IMG/VR virus record: IMGVR_UViG_3300025769_000271
Location: 1-41,183 of that record
Reading direction: 5' to 3' (one strand)
DNA length: 41,183 bases
From: a virus
Part shown: positions 14,772-24,678 of the stretch, one piece after another
Position numbering within the stretch: the first letter of the stretch is position 1
How the letters are laid out: every line of letters starts with the position of its first letter
Notes under the pieces: generated by a model
What the model was told of the DNA's origin: nothing
The model's database searches: none
What the model saw: the letters and a program-made list of their open reading frames with translations, nothing else
Translations under genes and position numbers: made by a program

Positions 14772-16977
14772 CGAACGGATTGTAATTGAACTAGATTTAG
14801 ACACTGGTGAGATAACAAACAAATTCAAAAAGATTGAAGGTAAAGGTAAACAGGCTGGAAAGAAGTCTGGTAAAGCGTTTCAATCTGGCTTCAAACAAGG
14901 GATAGGACGACTTGATTTAGTTGTTGCTAATCTACAAGCCCAAGCCGTAGCTAAGTCCATTCAAGCTATTAGTTCAGCTTTTAGATCGGGAATAAATGAC
15001 CTTAGAAATTTTAGCCGTGGTATCGCTGAGATTAACTCTATCCTTCCAGGTAATGATAAGCTAACCAAACAAGCCACACAGTCGCTGATAAATTTTAGTT
15101 CTCAATTTGCCACTGGAACAACAGAGCAAGCTAGAGCCTTTTATAATATCGTTTCTGCTGGTGTAAGAGGTACAGCTCAACAAATTAAAGCACTAGAAGT
15201 GGCAAACACTGCTGCCGTTGCTGGTCTTGTTGATATTGATGCTGCCGCTAAGGTTTTAGTGTCATCTGTTAATGCTTACTCTAGGAGTGGGTTAACCGCT
15301 ACAAGAGCATCTGATGTTTTATTTGCTACCGTTAGAGAAGGTCAAACAACATTTAGTGAGCTGACCGATCAAGTTGGTGTTGTTGCACCCTTAGCCTCTG
15401 CTGCTGGCTTATCTTTTGATGAACTAGGTGGGGCTATCGCAGCCATCACCAAATCAGGTGTAAAAACAGATAGGGCTATCATTGGTCTTAGAGCAGTTCT
15501 TACCTCTATCGTTAAACCAGCTAGAGAGGCGAGTGACGAGGCTAAAAGGTTGGGGATTAACTTAACTCAATCGGGATTACAAGCTAAAGGTTTTGCGGGG
15601 TTTATTAGAGATATTCAACAAAGAACTGGTGGCTCTGCTGAATCAATCGCTAAATTGTTCGGAAACGTAAGAGCATTAACACCTATCCTACAACTAGCAA
15701 ACTCACAAGCCGCTAACTTTGAGGATATTTTAAAAAGAACTGCCGATAGTGCTAATAATACTGCTGACGCTTTTAAGATTATTGAGCAAAACCTCGATTT
15801 CAAAATAGCTAAAAGATCACAGGAGATAAAAAACTTCGGTTTAATTATCGCCCAAACAGCACAGCAAACATTCGGCTCAGTTATATCTCAGGTTATCCCG
15901 TCTATAGAAACGATACAAAGGGGCTTTATAAACTTTGCTAAAATCACTAATAGATTTGTCATAGCACCATTAGAGCTCGTTTATAATTCTTTTAGAATAG
16001 CATTTAATGGAATCAATACCATCGTGGCGGGGGCGGTTTCACTTGTTGGTAAAGAGCTTGGTAAGTTTGGAAAAATATTAGAAGATGCTTTCGGTGTTAC
16101 AAAACTAAGTGAGAACCTTAGGACTTTTGCTGAAACATCTAAAGAGGTGTTTGACCAGAATGCTAAAGGCTTAGGTGAGTCTGTTGATAATCTATTTCAA
16201 GGTACTGTTTTTGGTAAAACTGATGAGTTTATCAACAACCTAGAGACCAACCTATCTGCCGCTAAAGAAAAAATTGATACGTCTGGAATAGATGTTACTG
16301 GTGGTGGGGGTGGAGATAAGCCAGAGATTGATACAACTGGTGCAACTCAAGATGTTGTGAATTTAAGCACAGCTATTAGTCAACTAGGTTTAGGTTTTAG
16401 GTCCACTGAGGCTGAAATAAAAAAAGGTGTGGTTGGGTTATCTAAAGCCGCTGCTTTTCTAGGACAATCAATTAAAAAAGGAATCGGTCAAGGTATTGGT
16501 GCAGGGTTTGGTGCTTTTGGTGCTGCTCTAGTTAAGGGTGAAAATGCTTTAGATGCTTTTGCAAAAGCCTTTCTTGGAACATTAGGTCAAATGATGATTC
16601 AACAGGGAACAATGTTTATCCTGCAAGGTTTAGGATTCTCTGTAATACCAGGACTACAAGCTAGTGGTGGAACTCTAATCGCAACTGGTGGTGCATTAGC
16701 TATTGCTGGTGGTGCGTTAAGTGCCTTGGCTGGTGGTGGTGGAGCTGCTTCAAGTGTTGGTGCTGCGAGTGGTGCTGGTGGTGGTGGAATAGCTACTGGT
16801 CCAGAGAGTGGATTTACCGAGCAAGTAGAAGAAAGAGAAGAGCCAGGAACCGAGGTCAATCTTACAATAAATGGAGATGTGCTAGATTCTCAGGAAACTG
16901 GTACTAGAATAATTTCTCTGATTAACGATGCTTTTGAAAAAGATGGTGTAGTAATTAAAGGGGCATCATTCGCATGA
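14764..16977 (+). CDS. Tape measure protein
   Basis: 737 residues. The region about 60-330 reads as a PhageMin_Tail domain (repeated Ala, Gly, Ser-rich helices, for example QSLINFSSQFATGTTEQARAF without a gap), followed by coiled-coil and then a hydrophobic glycine/alanine-rich end (LIATGGALAIAGGALSALAG). By the usual rule of about 0.15 nm per residue the tail would be about 110 nm. It sets tail length and later leaves the tail during DNA injection; the hydrophobic end may enter the host membrane. ATG overlaps the chaperone end. Confidence 0.9.
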   Translation: MADERIVIELDLDTGEITNKFKKIEGKGKQAGKKSGKAFQSGFKQGIGRLDLVVANLQAQAVAKSIQAISSAFRSGINDLRNFSRGIAEINSILPGNDKLTKQATQSLINFSSQFATGTTEQARAFYNIVSAGVRGTAQQIKALEVANTAAVAGLVDIDAAAKVLVSSVNAYSRSGLTATRASDVLFATVREGQTTFSELTDQVGVVAPLASAAGLSFDELGGAIAAITKSGVKTDRAIIGLRAVLTSIVKPAREASDEAKRLGINLTQSGLQAKGFAGFIRDIQQRTGGSAESIAKLFGNVRALTPILQLANSQAANFEDILKRTADSANNTADAFKIIEQNLDFKIAKRSQEIKNFGLIIAQTAQQTFGSVISQVIPSIETIQRGFINFAKITNRFVIAPLELVYNSFRIAFNGINTIVAGAVSLVGKELGKFGKILEDAFGVTKLSENLRTFAETSKEVFDQNAKGLGESVDNLFQGTVFGKTDEFINNLETNLSAAKEKIDTSGIDVTGGGGGDKPEIDTTGATQDVVNLSTAISQLGLGFRSTEAEIKKGVVGLSKAAAFLGQSIKKGIGQGIGAGFGAFGAALVKGENALDAFAKAFLGTLGQMMIQQGTMFILQGLGFSVIPGLQASGGTLIATGGALAIAGGALSALAGGGGAASSVGAASGAGGGGIATGPESGFTEQVEEREEPGTEVNLTINGDVLDSQETGTRIISLINDAFEKDGVVIKGASFA

Positions 16978-17756
16978 CGATAAAAACAAGATCAGCTTTT
17001 TATTATGTAGACGGGATAGATGCTGACTCTATCTATCTTAACTTTATAGAGCCTACACAGTTAAATATAGAACTAGCCGCTACTATGTTAGTGGGAACCT
17101 ATTCAATGACTCAACTTGCAAGCGAGATCCAAAGGGGAATGAACGATGCTGGAGATAACACATACACAGTTACTTTTGATCGCAGCACTCGGGTCATGTC
17201 TATTACTGGAGACGCTTCGTTTAATCTACTCGTTACAACGGGTTCAAATTCGGGTGCCTCAGTCTTTCCTCTTATTGGCTTTACCTCTGATAAAACGGGA
17301 TTAAGTACCTATGATGCTGACGAGGCTATGGGTGACGAGTATATCCCCCAGTATGCTTTTCAAGATTATAAGGCTTTTGATAATAGTGTAGAAGGAATAA
17401 GACCGTCTATAAATGAGAGTGCTAGTGGTGTGATAGAAGTTATCACCTATGGACAACGCTCCTTTATGGAGGGCAATATTAAATGGATAACCAATCGTGA
17501 GAGGTCTAAAGACTCTTTCATAAGCAATAACCCCACGGCTCTTGAAGATGTTAGAGCCTTTCTTAATTTCGCTATTACTAAACAGAATATGGAGTTTATG
17601 GAAGATATTTCAGACAGGAATACTTTTGACACCGTATTGCTAGAGAGAACGAGAAAATCAACAAAGGGAACTGGTTACGAACTTAAAGAGTTGATCGGTC
17701 AGGGTTTAGATGGTTACTTTGAAACAGGAACTTTAAGATTTAGGAAGGTAGAATAA
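16974..17756 (+). CDS. Distal tail protein candidate
   Basis: 260 residues directly after the tape measure (ATGA overlap), the usual place of a distal tail (Dit-like) protein. N-terminal strands, the segment YTVTFDRSTRVMSITGD, and a helical C-terminal part with NTFDTVLLERTRKS. No direct family match by eye. Its stop is one base from the GIY-YIG gene start; AGGAAGG upstream of that start lies inside its end. Confidence 0.55.
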   Translation: MTIKTRSAFYYVDGIDADSIYLNFIEPTQLNIELAATMLVGTYSMTQLASEIQRGMNDAGDNTYTVTFDRSTRVMSITGDASFNLLVTTGSNSGASVFPLIGFTSDKTGLSTYDADEAMGDEYIPQYAFQDYKAFDNSVEGIRPSINESASGVIEVITYGQRSFMEGNIKWITNRERSKDSFISNNPTALEDVRAFLNFAITKQNMEFMEDISDRNTFDTVLLERTRKSTKGTGYELKELIGQGLDGYFETGTLRFRKVE

Positions 17757-17757
17757 T

Positions 17758-18276
17758 ATGGCTGTTATATATAGAGGATTATTGCCTGACGGAAGGAGTT
17801 ATGTGGGCTCTACGGTAAGAAAATTCTCAACCAGACTGAATGAGCATAGATACTACTTCAAAGTTAAAAAGTATAAGATGTACAAAAACATTAACTGTGC
17901 TTTTGATGATATAGAGTGGTCAATACTCGAGGAGTGTGACGATGGTGTTGTCTGGGATAGAGAGAATTATTATATTAGAAAATTCGACTCTATTGAGAAT
18001 GGTTTAAACTCTGGACTAGCGAGTAAAGGGTGTGTTGGTAGATTTGTTTCAGAGAGTGAGAAATTTATTAAAAAGAGGGCGAGAGAGTTTAGAATGCCAT
18101 ATTTTAAAATATCCTATAAAAACAATCCATCATATAATTTGATTAGTAATAGTTATAGTAGAGCATCTGAATTTACAGGCTTCAGTAAAGACACTGTAAG
18201 AAAAAAGATAAAATACTCGCATAGTTGTAAAAAATTTAATTATGAATATTTAAATGGGGGTGAATTATCTCAGTAA
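17758..18276 (+). CDS. GIY-YIG endonuclease (mobile)
   Basis: 172 residues. N-terminal GIY-YIG nuclease: VIY (3-5), YVG (15-17), catalytic-type R26 in STRLNEH, and E69-N70 in WDRENYYI. The C-terminal part (SRASEFTGFSKDTVRKKIKY) is a DNA-binding HTH of the kind seen in NUMOD-carrying homing enzymes. It cuts a specific site to copy itself into phages lacking it. It lies exactly at the 5' end of the tail fiber frame, which has no usual start codon of its own. The first codons ATG GCT GT match what the fiber start should be (see findings). Confidence 0.85.
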   Translation: MAVIYRGLLPDGRSYVGSTVRKFSTRLNEHRYYFKVKKYKMYKNINCAFDDIEWSILEECDDGVVWDRENYYIRKFDSIENGLNSGLASKGCVGRFVSESEKFIKKRAREFRMPYFKISYKNNPSYNLISNSYSRASEFTGFSKDTVRKKIKYSHSCKKFNYEYLNGGELSQ

Positions 18277-20822
18277 ATAATGGCGCACCAGCCGATGAGA
18301 ACACGTTTAACCTTGGCTTTTTATCTAGGTTAGCTGATTCAGACACTATAGGAAAGATTGACTTAAACGAGGCTTCTAGCCCTGCAATTACCGATCTTCA
18401 AGGGACCGTTAACGACCAGCGAACAGATATAGACCAAAATAGAACTGATATTGACTCCAACGATGTTGAGTTAGCCGATCATGAGTCAAGAATCTCTACC
18501 AATGAAACTGATATTTCTAACCTACAGGGTGACACTGTTGATTTAACAACAAACCAAACCGCTGCGGGTGAGAAAACATGGTCAGATGATGCCTTTTTTA
18601 GCCAAGACGTAACAATCACTGGTGACTTAACTGTAGACGGAACCACTACAACACTAAATACCGCCACGCTTGATGTAGAAGATCAAAATATAACTGTTAA
18701 TAACGGTGGAAATGATGCCTCATCAGAAGGTGCGGGTTTAACAGTAGAAAGAACTGGGACTGATGGAACATTCTTATATGAAGATGCTTTAGATAATAAA
18801 TTCAAGTTAGGTGCCTTAGGTTCTGAGGTAGAAGTTTCTGGTATCGTAAAAAATACCCTAGCAAACTTACAGGCTCTGGTTAATCCATCAGAATCTAATC
18901 TTTATTTTGCTACTGATACTCTAGAGACATTCAGATCAGACGGGACTCAGTTGCTACCATTTGGAACAGGTGGCGGGGGCGGTTTAGATAACTGGCTTGC
19001 GGAGGATTTCGAATCAACTCAGGCTAGTGATTTCTCCACAGGTAACTCTGCAACTTTCGAGGGTGGTGGAACTCTTGATGGTGTTTTATCAGATGAAACA
19101 ACTAGCCCACTATCTAAAGACAGCTCACTAAAATATGTAGCGGGCTCTAGTTCTTTAAACGACTATTTCGCATCGCCTGTAATTGAAGTTGATTTCAAAC
19201 AACAAGAAAACGATTCTGGTTTTACATTCTATTTCACATGGGACGGGACGACAGATATTGAAGCGGTGGTTTGGGACGAGACTAATTCCAGTAAGCTCAA
19301 TTCTGTTTTAGATGTAATTAATACTGCCGATGGTGCTACTAGATACTCGTCAACCTTCTACCCACCCTCTACCTGCACTCAAGTTAGGTATGGATTCCAT
19401 ATTCTAGAGGCTCCCACTAATGGAGATGTTTTAATAGTAGATGATGTAGAATTTTCAACTAATCCTTTTACTTATAAAGAGATAATAGAAACACAGGCGT
19501 ATTCATTAGAGCAACCAGGTAACGCTCTAACCAATAGGGCTAATGAAATAGAATTTAACTTGGGAACGGCAACTATAACTAATAATGGTGCTAATTTATT
19601 AAGAATAGAAGATGATTCAGCAAACACTAGAACTAAATTTATAGCTAATAGAAAAACTATTTTAAGTATAGATGCAGCCGGATTGCTCGACACTACCAAT
19701 AGGTCCATAGGTTTCACTAAAAATGGAACACTTATAAGTAACGGTAGTGTGAATAGTGGAGCCAACACCTCGGCAGGACATAGTTTTGAAATTGAACTAG
19801 AGGCAGAGGATTTTGTAACTGTAACTAGCGTGACTAACAGTAGCAGTATTGGCGGTGCTAGTGTAACTAATAATGCAGACACTTTTAGGCTTAATTTTTC
19901 AGCCACCGCCACCGCAGAAAGTGTAATCACCCCCGCCCGCTCAAACATGAGTGACTGGACAGCATATACCCCGACAACTCAAGGAATAGGAACTGCCACT
20001 GATGTAAACTTACAATGGCGCAGGATTGGTGACACCTTACACGTTCAAGGCGATATTACCACTGGAACGGTTACTGGTTCAGAGTTACAAATTGGATTAC
20101 CCTCTGGGTTAACAATTGACCTGCCCACTTCAAACGTAACCTATGTGGGGACAACAATTAGAGGACAAGTAACCACAGGAAATGATTTTTCTACACTAGC
20201 CACAGATGGTGACACTTTTGTTAATTTTTCAATTGTTGGCTCATCTTCATTCGACCCTTTAGTTCCACAAAACGCCAGCACTATTATAAACTCATCGGCA
20301 GAAATGAGTCTGCAATTTTCGGTTCCAATCGCAGAATGGACTAGCGATGCCCAGTTTTTAGCAGCGGTACCGGTGCAGAAGGTTTGCTATCTTAAAGATG
20401 TAAAAGCTAGTGGTGTATCTGGTGGAACTTTCACAAGTGGTTCATATCAAACTAGAACATTAAATACAATTGAAGGCGATTCTAGTATTGTGTCTCTTTC
20501 GTCCAATCAATTTACATTACCGGCAGGTAAGTATGGTATAGAAGGGAGTGCTATTGGCTATAAGGTAGATTCTCATAAGACTATTATCTATAATACTAGT
20601 GACTCAACCACAGATATAATTGGTTCTGTGGAAGAATCTGCGGCAGTTAACACTACGGGAACTAGATCATTTCTAATGGGTGAAATAGAGATAACAAGTA
20701 GTAAAACTTTTGAGCTTCGTCATAGATGCCTCACTACTCGCTCAACTAATGGTTATGGAGATTCATCTTCCTTTGGTGATAATGAGATTTATTCACAAAT
20801 TAAAATTACTAAATTGAGGTAA
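18264..20822 (+). CDS. Long tail fiber, start codon displaced
   Basis: The frame is open from 18264 to TAA 20820-20822 (852 codons) but holds no ATG, GTG or TTG before TTG 18951. The upstream 225 codons are clearly fiber: VNNGAPADENTFNLGF, a coiled coil (DQRTDIDQNRTDIDSND), then DLTVDGTTTTLNTATLDVED, a common phage fiber segment. Middle: beta-rich. The C-terminal 140 residues (from QKVCYLKDVKASG) look like a C1q/TNF-type receptor-binding head. ATT or ATC at 18264/18267 behind GGGGGTG is one possible start; a spliced or frameshifted link to the ATG of the GIY-YIG gene is another. Binds the host surface. Confidence 0.7.
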   Translation: MISVNNGAPADENTFNLGFLSRLADSDTIGKIDLNEASSPAITDLQGTVNDQRTDIDQNRTDIDSNDVELADHESRISTNETDISNLQGDTVDLTTNQTAAGEKTWSDDAFFSQDVTITGDLTVDGTTTTLNTATLDVEDQNITVNNGGNDASSEGAGLTVERTGTDGTFLYEDALDNKFKLGALGSEVEVSGIVKNTLANLQALVNPSESNLYFATDTLETFRSDGTQLLPFGTGGGGGLDNWLAEDFESTQASDFSTGNSATFEGGGTLDGVLSDETTSPLSKDSSLKYVAGSSSLNDYFASPVIEVDFKQQENDSGFTFYFTWDGTTDIEAVVWDETNSSKLNSVLDVINTADGATRYSSTFYPPSTCTQVRYGFHILEAPTNGDVLIVDDVEFSTNPFTYKEIIETQAYSLEQPGNALTNRANEIEFNLGTATITNNGANLLRIEDDSANTRTKFIANRKTILSIDAAGLLDTTNRSIGFTKNGTLISNGSVNSGANTSAGHSFEIELEAEDFVTVTSVTNSSSIGGASVTNNADTFRLNFSATATAESVITPARSNMSDWTAYTPTTQGIGTATDVNLQWRRIGDTLHVQGDITTGTVTGSELQIGLPSGLTIDLPTSNVTYVGTTIRGQVTTGNDFSTLATDGDTFVNFSIVGSSSFDPLVPQNASTIINSSAEMSLQFSVPIAEWTSDAQFLAAVPVQKVCYLKDVKASGVSGGTFTSGSYQTRTLNTIEGDSSIVSLSSNQFTLPAGKYGIEGSAIGYKVDSHKTIIYNTSDSTTDIIGSVEESAAVNTTGTRSFLMGEIEITSSKTFELRHRCLTTRSTNGYGDSSSFGDNEIYSQIKITKLR

Positions 20823-20826
20823 TAAA

Positions 20827-21369
20827 ATGGGTATAGAAGAGATTAACGCTTTAGAGTTAGATGATTATAGGGAAACACTATCTCATAGGCTTTGGAATAG
20901 GTTTGACCCTCGACCAGAAGAGATGCCTGAGTTCTCAGAGGCAGAGTTAGAATCAGAATTTACGGCTTACAAATCAGAGCTGATCGCACAAGAAAACGAA
21001 AGGCTTAGGCGTAAAGATTTAGAGGATAGATTTAAAGGTTTAACCGATATGAGACAGGCGTTCCACTCTCTACACTCAGAACCTAATCCAGAACTGTGGT
21101 TAAAGAACCTTCTGTTTAGTGACCCTGCTAATGCTGAAAGTAAAATGGCAGAACTGGAATCCAAGGATATAGAGCTTCAAACCTCCCCAGAGAAAATATG
21201 GGCTGATTATTACGAGGCTCGTAATGCCGAGTATGCTAAACGAGGTGTGACCCGTGATGCGATCATGGAGGCTCAATGGGAAAAGGATATGGAAGGAAGA
21301 CCAGAGAAAGCCGATGCCCTACAATTAATAAGACTAGAGGTAAAAGAATTAATCCCAAAGCCGGAGTAA
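20827..21369 (+). CDS. Small tail-associated or fiber-assembly protein
   Basis: 180 residues after the fiber gene, GAGGT ribosome site. Very charged and helical, with ELESEFTAYKSELIAQENE and PEKIWADYYEARNAEYAKRG. No family recognised. Position between fiber and hub fits a fiber assembly chaperone or linker (inference). Confidence 0.5.
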   Translation: MGIEEINALELDDYRETLSHRLWNRFDPRPEEMPEFSEAELESEFTAYKSELIAQENERLRRKDLEDRFKGLTDMRQAFHSLHSEPNPELWLKNLLFSDPANAESKMAELESKDIELQTSPEKIWADYYEARNAEYAKRGVTRDAIMEAQWEKDMEGRPEKADALQLIRLEVKELIPKPE

Positions 21370-21372
21370 ACT

Positions 21373-21627
21373 ATGGACCCATTCGTAATTATAGGAAGTG
21401 TTTTAACTGTCGTTATGAGTATAAATGCTTTCTTTTTGAAGGGTGTTTACTCAGATATGCAATACATCAAAATAGAGTTAGCTAAATTATTAACCGACCA
21501 TGACAATAGCAAACTGCTAGTGTCTTCACATGAAAAAGAGTTAAAAAACCTGAGAGAAAGGCTTCACACCATTGAGGGCGCACAATCTCAGTTAATCAAA
21601 TTTATAGAAGAGCATGAAGGAAGATAA
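21373..21627 (+). CDS. Single-membrane-segment coiled-coil protein
   Basis: 84 residues: one hydrophobic segment at about 5-22 (VIIGSVLTVVMSINAFF) followed by a charged coiled coil (SSHEKELKNLRERLHTIEG). This plan resembles XhlA-type or i-spanin-type lysis helpers, but it sits among tail genes. Its stop overlaps the hub ATG (TAATG). Membrane placement is inferred. Confidence 0.55.
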   Translation: MDPFVIIGSVLTVVMSINAFFLKGVYSDMQYIKIELAKLLTDHDNSKLLVSSHEKELKNLRERLHTIEGAQSQLIKFIEEHEGR

Positions 21628-24119
21628 TGTCTCAAGAATTATCAGTAAAAGCAGAACTACTTTCACAAGAGACTAATATAGGTCAAAACATCATCTTAGA
21701 GATTGATGGTATTCCCCTTATATTTGGTGCCCAGCCTATTTTTAGGGTTTGGGAGATCGGTGAAGATGGCGTAACCATCGGACAAGCTGGTTTAACTATC
21801 GGTGGTCTTATAAAGATTCAAAACAGCCGTGATTATATCATGCTAGATGGGACCACTAATAATGTTAACCAGCAACTAGAGGTTGATTCTGGTGGTGCGG
21901 GGTCAGTAACTAAATTCTCAATTCAATTAGTAGATAAAAACCAAGAGCTCACAAGATTATTCTCACCTGGTCAAACCCTTGCTGATATTCTAGGAAAAGA
22001 AGCCACTGTTTATCTTGGCTTTAAAGGTGGATCTCATAAACAGGATTCTTTAAGATTATTCGAGGGTGTAATTGACGCTCAGGAAACTGGCTCGGGCTGG
22101 TGGAGATTAACCGTTGCCCACCCTCAAACACTTACTAGAACAAATATTTGTCAGCAAATATCAACCGAGCTTGACGGTGCTATTGACGATACACAAACGA
22201 CAATATCTGTCGCATCTACTCAGGGTTATCTAGAGCCTGTTGATACGATGCGAACCCTAATAAGAATAGAAGATGAGTTAATAGAATACACGGGTATTAG
22301 TGGAAATGATTTTACAGGTTGCACCAGAGGTGTAGAGACCACACTAGCCACTGCTCACGATGATGAAACAGAACTGCAATCATACTTTATCTTTGAAGAT
22401 AACCCGATAGACCTAGCTTTAAAGCTAATGCTCTCAAGAGACGGGACCCCAGCTTATGAGGGTGTAGAAATAGACAGGTTTGTTCAAACTGTAGGGTTAA
22501 GTGAAATAGAAGATGCGGTAATATTTTCCTCATTTACTTTTCAAGATGATTTTGGTCTAACCCCAGGGGACACGGTAACAATCACTGGAGCAACTAACGG
22601 GGCTAATAATGTAACCGATCAACCTATCACTGCTTTTGTGGTTGGTTCTTATGGGACCGCTGTTATCTTAGGTGGTGCTGGTCTTGTAATAGAAACAGAC
22701 TCCCCCGCTGTTATGGATATTAAATCACAGTATGATGTTTTCCCAGTTACCAGGGGCGGGGTCAGTGCTGGTGCTAACATGAAACCTAAACAGGTGGACG
22801 TAGCAAGGCATCAAGAGCTTCAATCTTTATTAGTGGCTCAAATACCCGATCTAAAAGTCTATTCAGAAGGCGATGAGAACCTAAAAGAGTTTATAGTAAA
22901 CGAGTTATTTAAACCTATTGGTTTTTATCAAGTTCCTAAATCCCGCTACTCGGTTAATGCTGTAATACCCCCGCTAGTAACTCAACAGCTTAAAAAGTTT
23001 GATTCTGACGCGGTTAAAAACCCTGATAAGTTAAAAATAAGACGTGGAACCAGTAAGAACTTTTATAACTCCATTGCTTTTAAGTTTAATCCTGATCCTA
23101 TTAATCTGGAGAAGTTTCTATCTGGTGAGGTTGTATTCTCTCAGAGGTCTATTAATAGAATTGACACGGGAACTAAATCATTGACCATTGAGTCCAGGGG
23201 TTTAAAGGGTGATGCTGCCACTAAGAACACCGTCAAATCTTTGGCGCGAAGATTAGAGGATAGATACCAATTTGCCCCAGAAACTATTGAGGTTTCTACT
23301 AATTACAAAACAGGTTTTAATGTGGAGATTGCCGATGTGGTCCTATTTGGTGACTCAGCTCTACAGCTAACAGACATAAACGATGCTACTAGAAACTTTG
23401 TCCCTCGATTGATGGAGGTGATAAATAGAAAACTTAATTTAAAGACGGGTAATCTATCTTATGAGCTCTTAGATACCGCTGCTGGTGCTGATGGTAACTA
23501 TGGCGTTATATCTCCTAACTCATTTATAGATGCTGGCTCAACCACTACTGAGATTTTTCTAAAACGATCTTTCGCTACGGGTGAGTTTGAATTTGAGAGA
23601 GAGAAGTGGACCAACTTTGTAGGGGAAGAGATATTAATTCGTTCACAAGATTGGAGCTTTCAAGAGGTAGTCACTCTGGTTAAGTTAAGTGACTCATCAT
23701 TGTTTGCTTTAGAGGTCACACCAGCCCTTAGTGTTGCCCCTAGTGAAGATTATGTGGTTGACCTACCTTATTATCCCGACACGGCTAATCAGGACGACAG
23801 AAGGCTTATGAAGTCTATCCATTGTTTTTGGACACCTCGTGTCACTATTACTGCAGCTTCACCTAATAACTTTAGATTTACCGTAGATGTTTCAGATATT
23901 GATAAATTCCTGGTAGATGCCTTCGTTAGAGTTCACTCGGTTGATTTCTCAGATGACTCTGTAGAGTCTGCACTTGATGATGATGCTCAAATAGTTGAGG
24001 TGGACACTATACTAAATCAAATTGTTGTAGACAGAGATTTGAGCTTTACGCCACAATTAAATGACCAAGTTGATTTGATTGGGTTTAAAGATGGCGGTCT
24101 ACCTTATCGCTTACTTTAA
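21627..24119 (+). CDS. Tail hub / baseplate protein
   Basis: 830 residues, the largest protein. Contains ISVASTQGYLEP... then LIEYTGISGNDFTGCTRG, a small beta domain found in many baseplate and tail-tip proteins, plus mixed alpha-beta blocks (VARHQELQSLLVAQIPDLK). It fits a tail-tip hub (lambda gpJ- or Tal-like) that links tube, fiber and host contact. Placed after the fiber gene. Assigned by size, position and this domain pattern. Confidence 0.7.
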   Translation: MSQELSVKAELLSQETNIGQNIILEIDGIPLIFGAQPIFRVWEIGEDGVTIGQAGLTIGGLIKIQNSRDYIMLDGTTNNVNQQLEVDSGGAGSVTKFSIQLVDKNQELTRLFSPGQTLADILGKEATVYLGFKGGSHKQDSLRLFEGVIDAQETGSGWWRLTVAHPQTLTRTNICQQISTELDGAIDDTQTTISVASTQGYLEPVDTMRTLIRIEDELIEYTGISGNDFTGCTRGVETTLATAHDDETELQSYFIFEDNPIDLALKLMLSRDGTPAYEGVEIDRFVQTVGLSEIEDAVIFSSFTFQDDFGLTPGDTVTITGATNGANNVTDQPITAFVVGSYGTAVILGGAGLVIETDSPAVMDIKSQYDVFPVTRGGVSAGANMKPKQVDVARHQELQSLLVAQIPDLKVYSEGDENLKEFIVNELFKPIGFYQVPKSRYSVNAVIPPLVTQQLKKFDSDAVKNPDKLKIRRGTSKNFYNSIAFKFNPDPINLEKFLSGEVVFSQRSINRIDTGTKSLTIESRGLKGDAATKNTVKSLARRLEDRYQFAPETIEVSTNYKTGFNVEIADVVLFGDSALQLTDINDATRNFVPRLMEVINRKLNLKTGNLSYELLDTAAGADGNYGVISPNSFIDAGSTTTEIFLKRSFATGEFEFEREKWTNFVGEEILIRSQDWSFQEVVTLVKLSDSSLFALEVTPALSVAPSEDYVVDLPYYPDTANQDDRRLMKSIHCFWTPRVTITAASPNNFRFTVDVSDIDKFLVDAFVRVHSVDFSDDSVESALDDDAQIVEVDTILNQIVVDRDLSFTPQLNDQVDLIGFKDGGLPYRLL

Positions 24120-24130
24120 AGAGAGGACTC

Positions 24131-24676
24131 ATGGCAGAGATAACACCAGCACGTTCAAATATTAGAGAAGAGGAAACAACATATAGAGCCGCTGTTTCCG
24201 AAGCCCTGTTAACTAAAGCGGGCGCATCAATCAACTTTATTAACGATTTCCAATATGACCAAAGAAGTTTCCAGTTAAATGGATCTTATGCTTTAGGTTT
24301 GGGTCAACAGGGTGCCGATCAGGTTATTCCCTTATTGTTTGACTGTGAGATTGTGGGTTATTCGTTATGGAATGGTGCTAGTGGGACAAGTGGGCAATCT
24401 ACTTTTGATATTCACAGATTAACAGGTGGAGACACCGATGCAGGTTCTATTTTCTCTACCAGACCAGAGGTAGATTCTACCGCCTCAGATAACACTTACT
24501 CTATGTATGATTTTGCTAACGCTACGAGTGTTAATCTTCCAACTGGTTTTACTCACGGGGTTTTGATAACTGATGGTGAAAAACTAGATAGAGGCGATTC
24601 TTTAAGATTAGATATTGACGATGCAATGCCAGGGGCTTCTAACGCTGGCGTTTATATTTTTATTAGACCGAGGTAA
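24131..24676 (+). CDS. Small tail-tip beta protein
   Basis: 181 residues. Begins MAEITPARSN, and the same ITPARSN peptide occurs inside the long fiber (about residue 552 of the 18264 frame), so the two share a docking or linker element. The rest is jelly-roll-like (FDCEIVGYSLWNGASG). Likely virion tail component. Confidence 0.55.
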   Translation: MAEITPARSNIREEETTYRAAVSEALLTKAGASINFINDFQYDQRSFQLNGSYALGLGQQGADQVIPLLFDCEIVGYSLWNGASGTSGQSTFDIHRLTGGDTDAGSIFSTRPEVDSTASDNTYSMYDFANATSVNLPTGFTHGVLITDGEKLDRGDSLRLDIDDAMPGASNAGVYIFIRPR

Positions 24677-24678
24677 TT

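Noticed and set aside
18256-18263. GGGGG run as a -1 slip site joining GIY-YIG to the fiber
   Set aside because: A -1 slip there reads TGA at 18261-18263 at once, so it cannot produce the fiber; any slip would have to occur after 18264, where no good slippery sequence exists.
17758-18276. Group I intron around the GIY-YIG gene
   Set aside because: The gap between the two parts of the fiber start is filled by the endonuclease ORF itself; I could not see the conserved catalytic core pairings, and there is no room for them outside the ORF. Kept only as one option in the finding.
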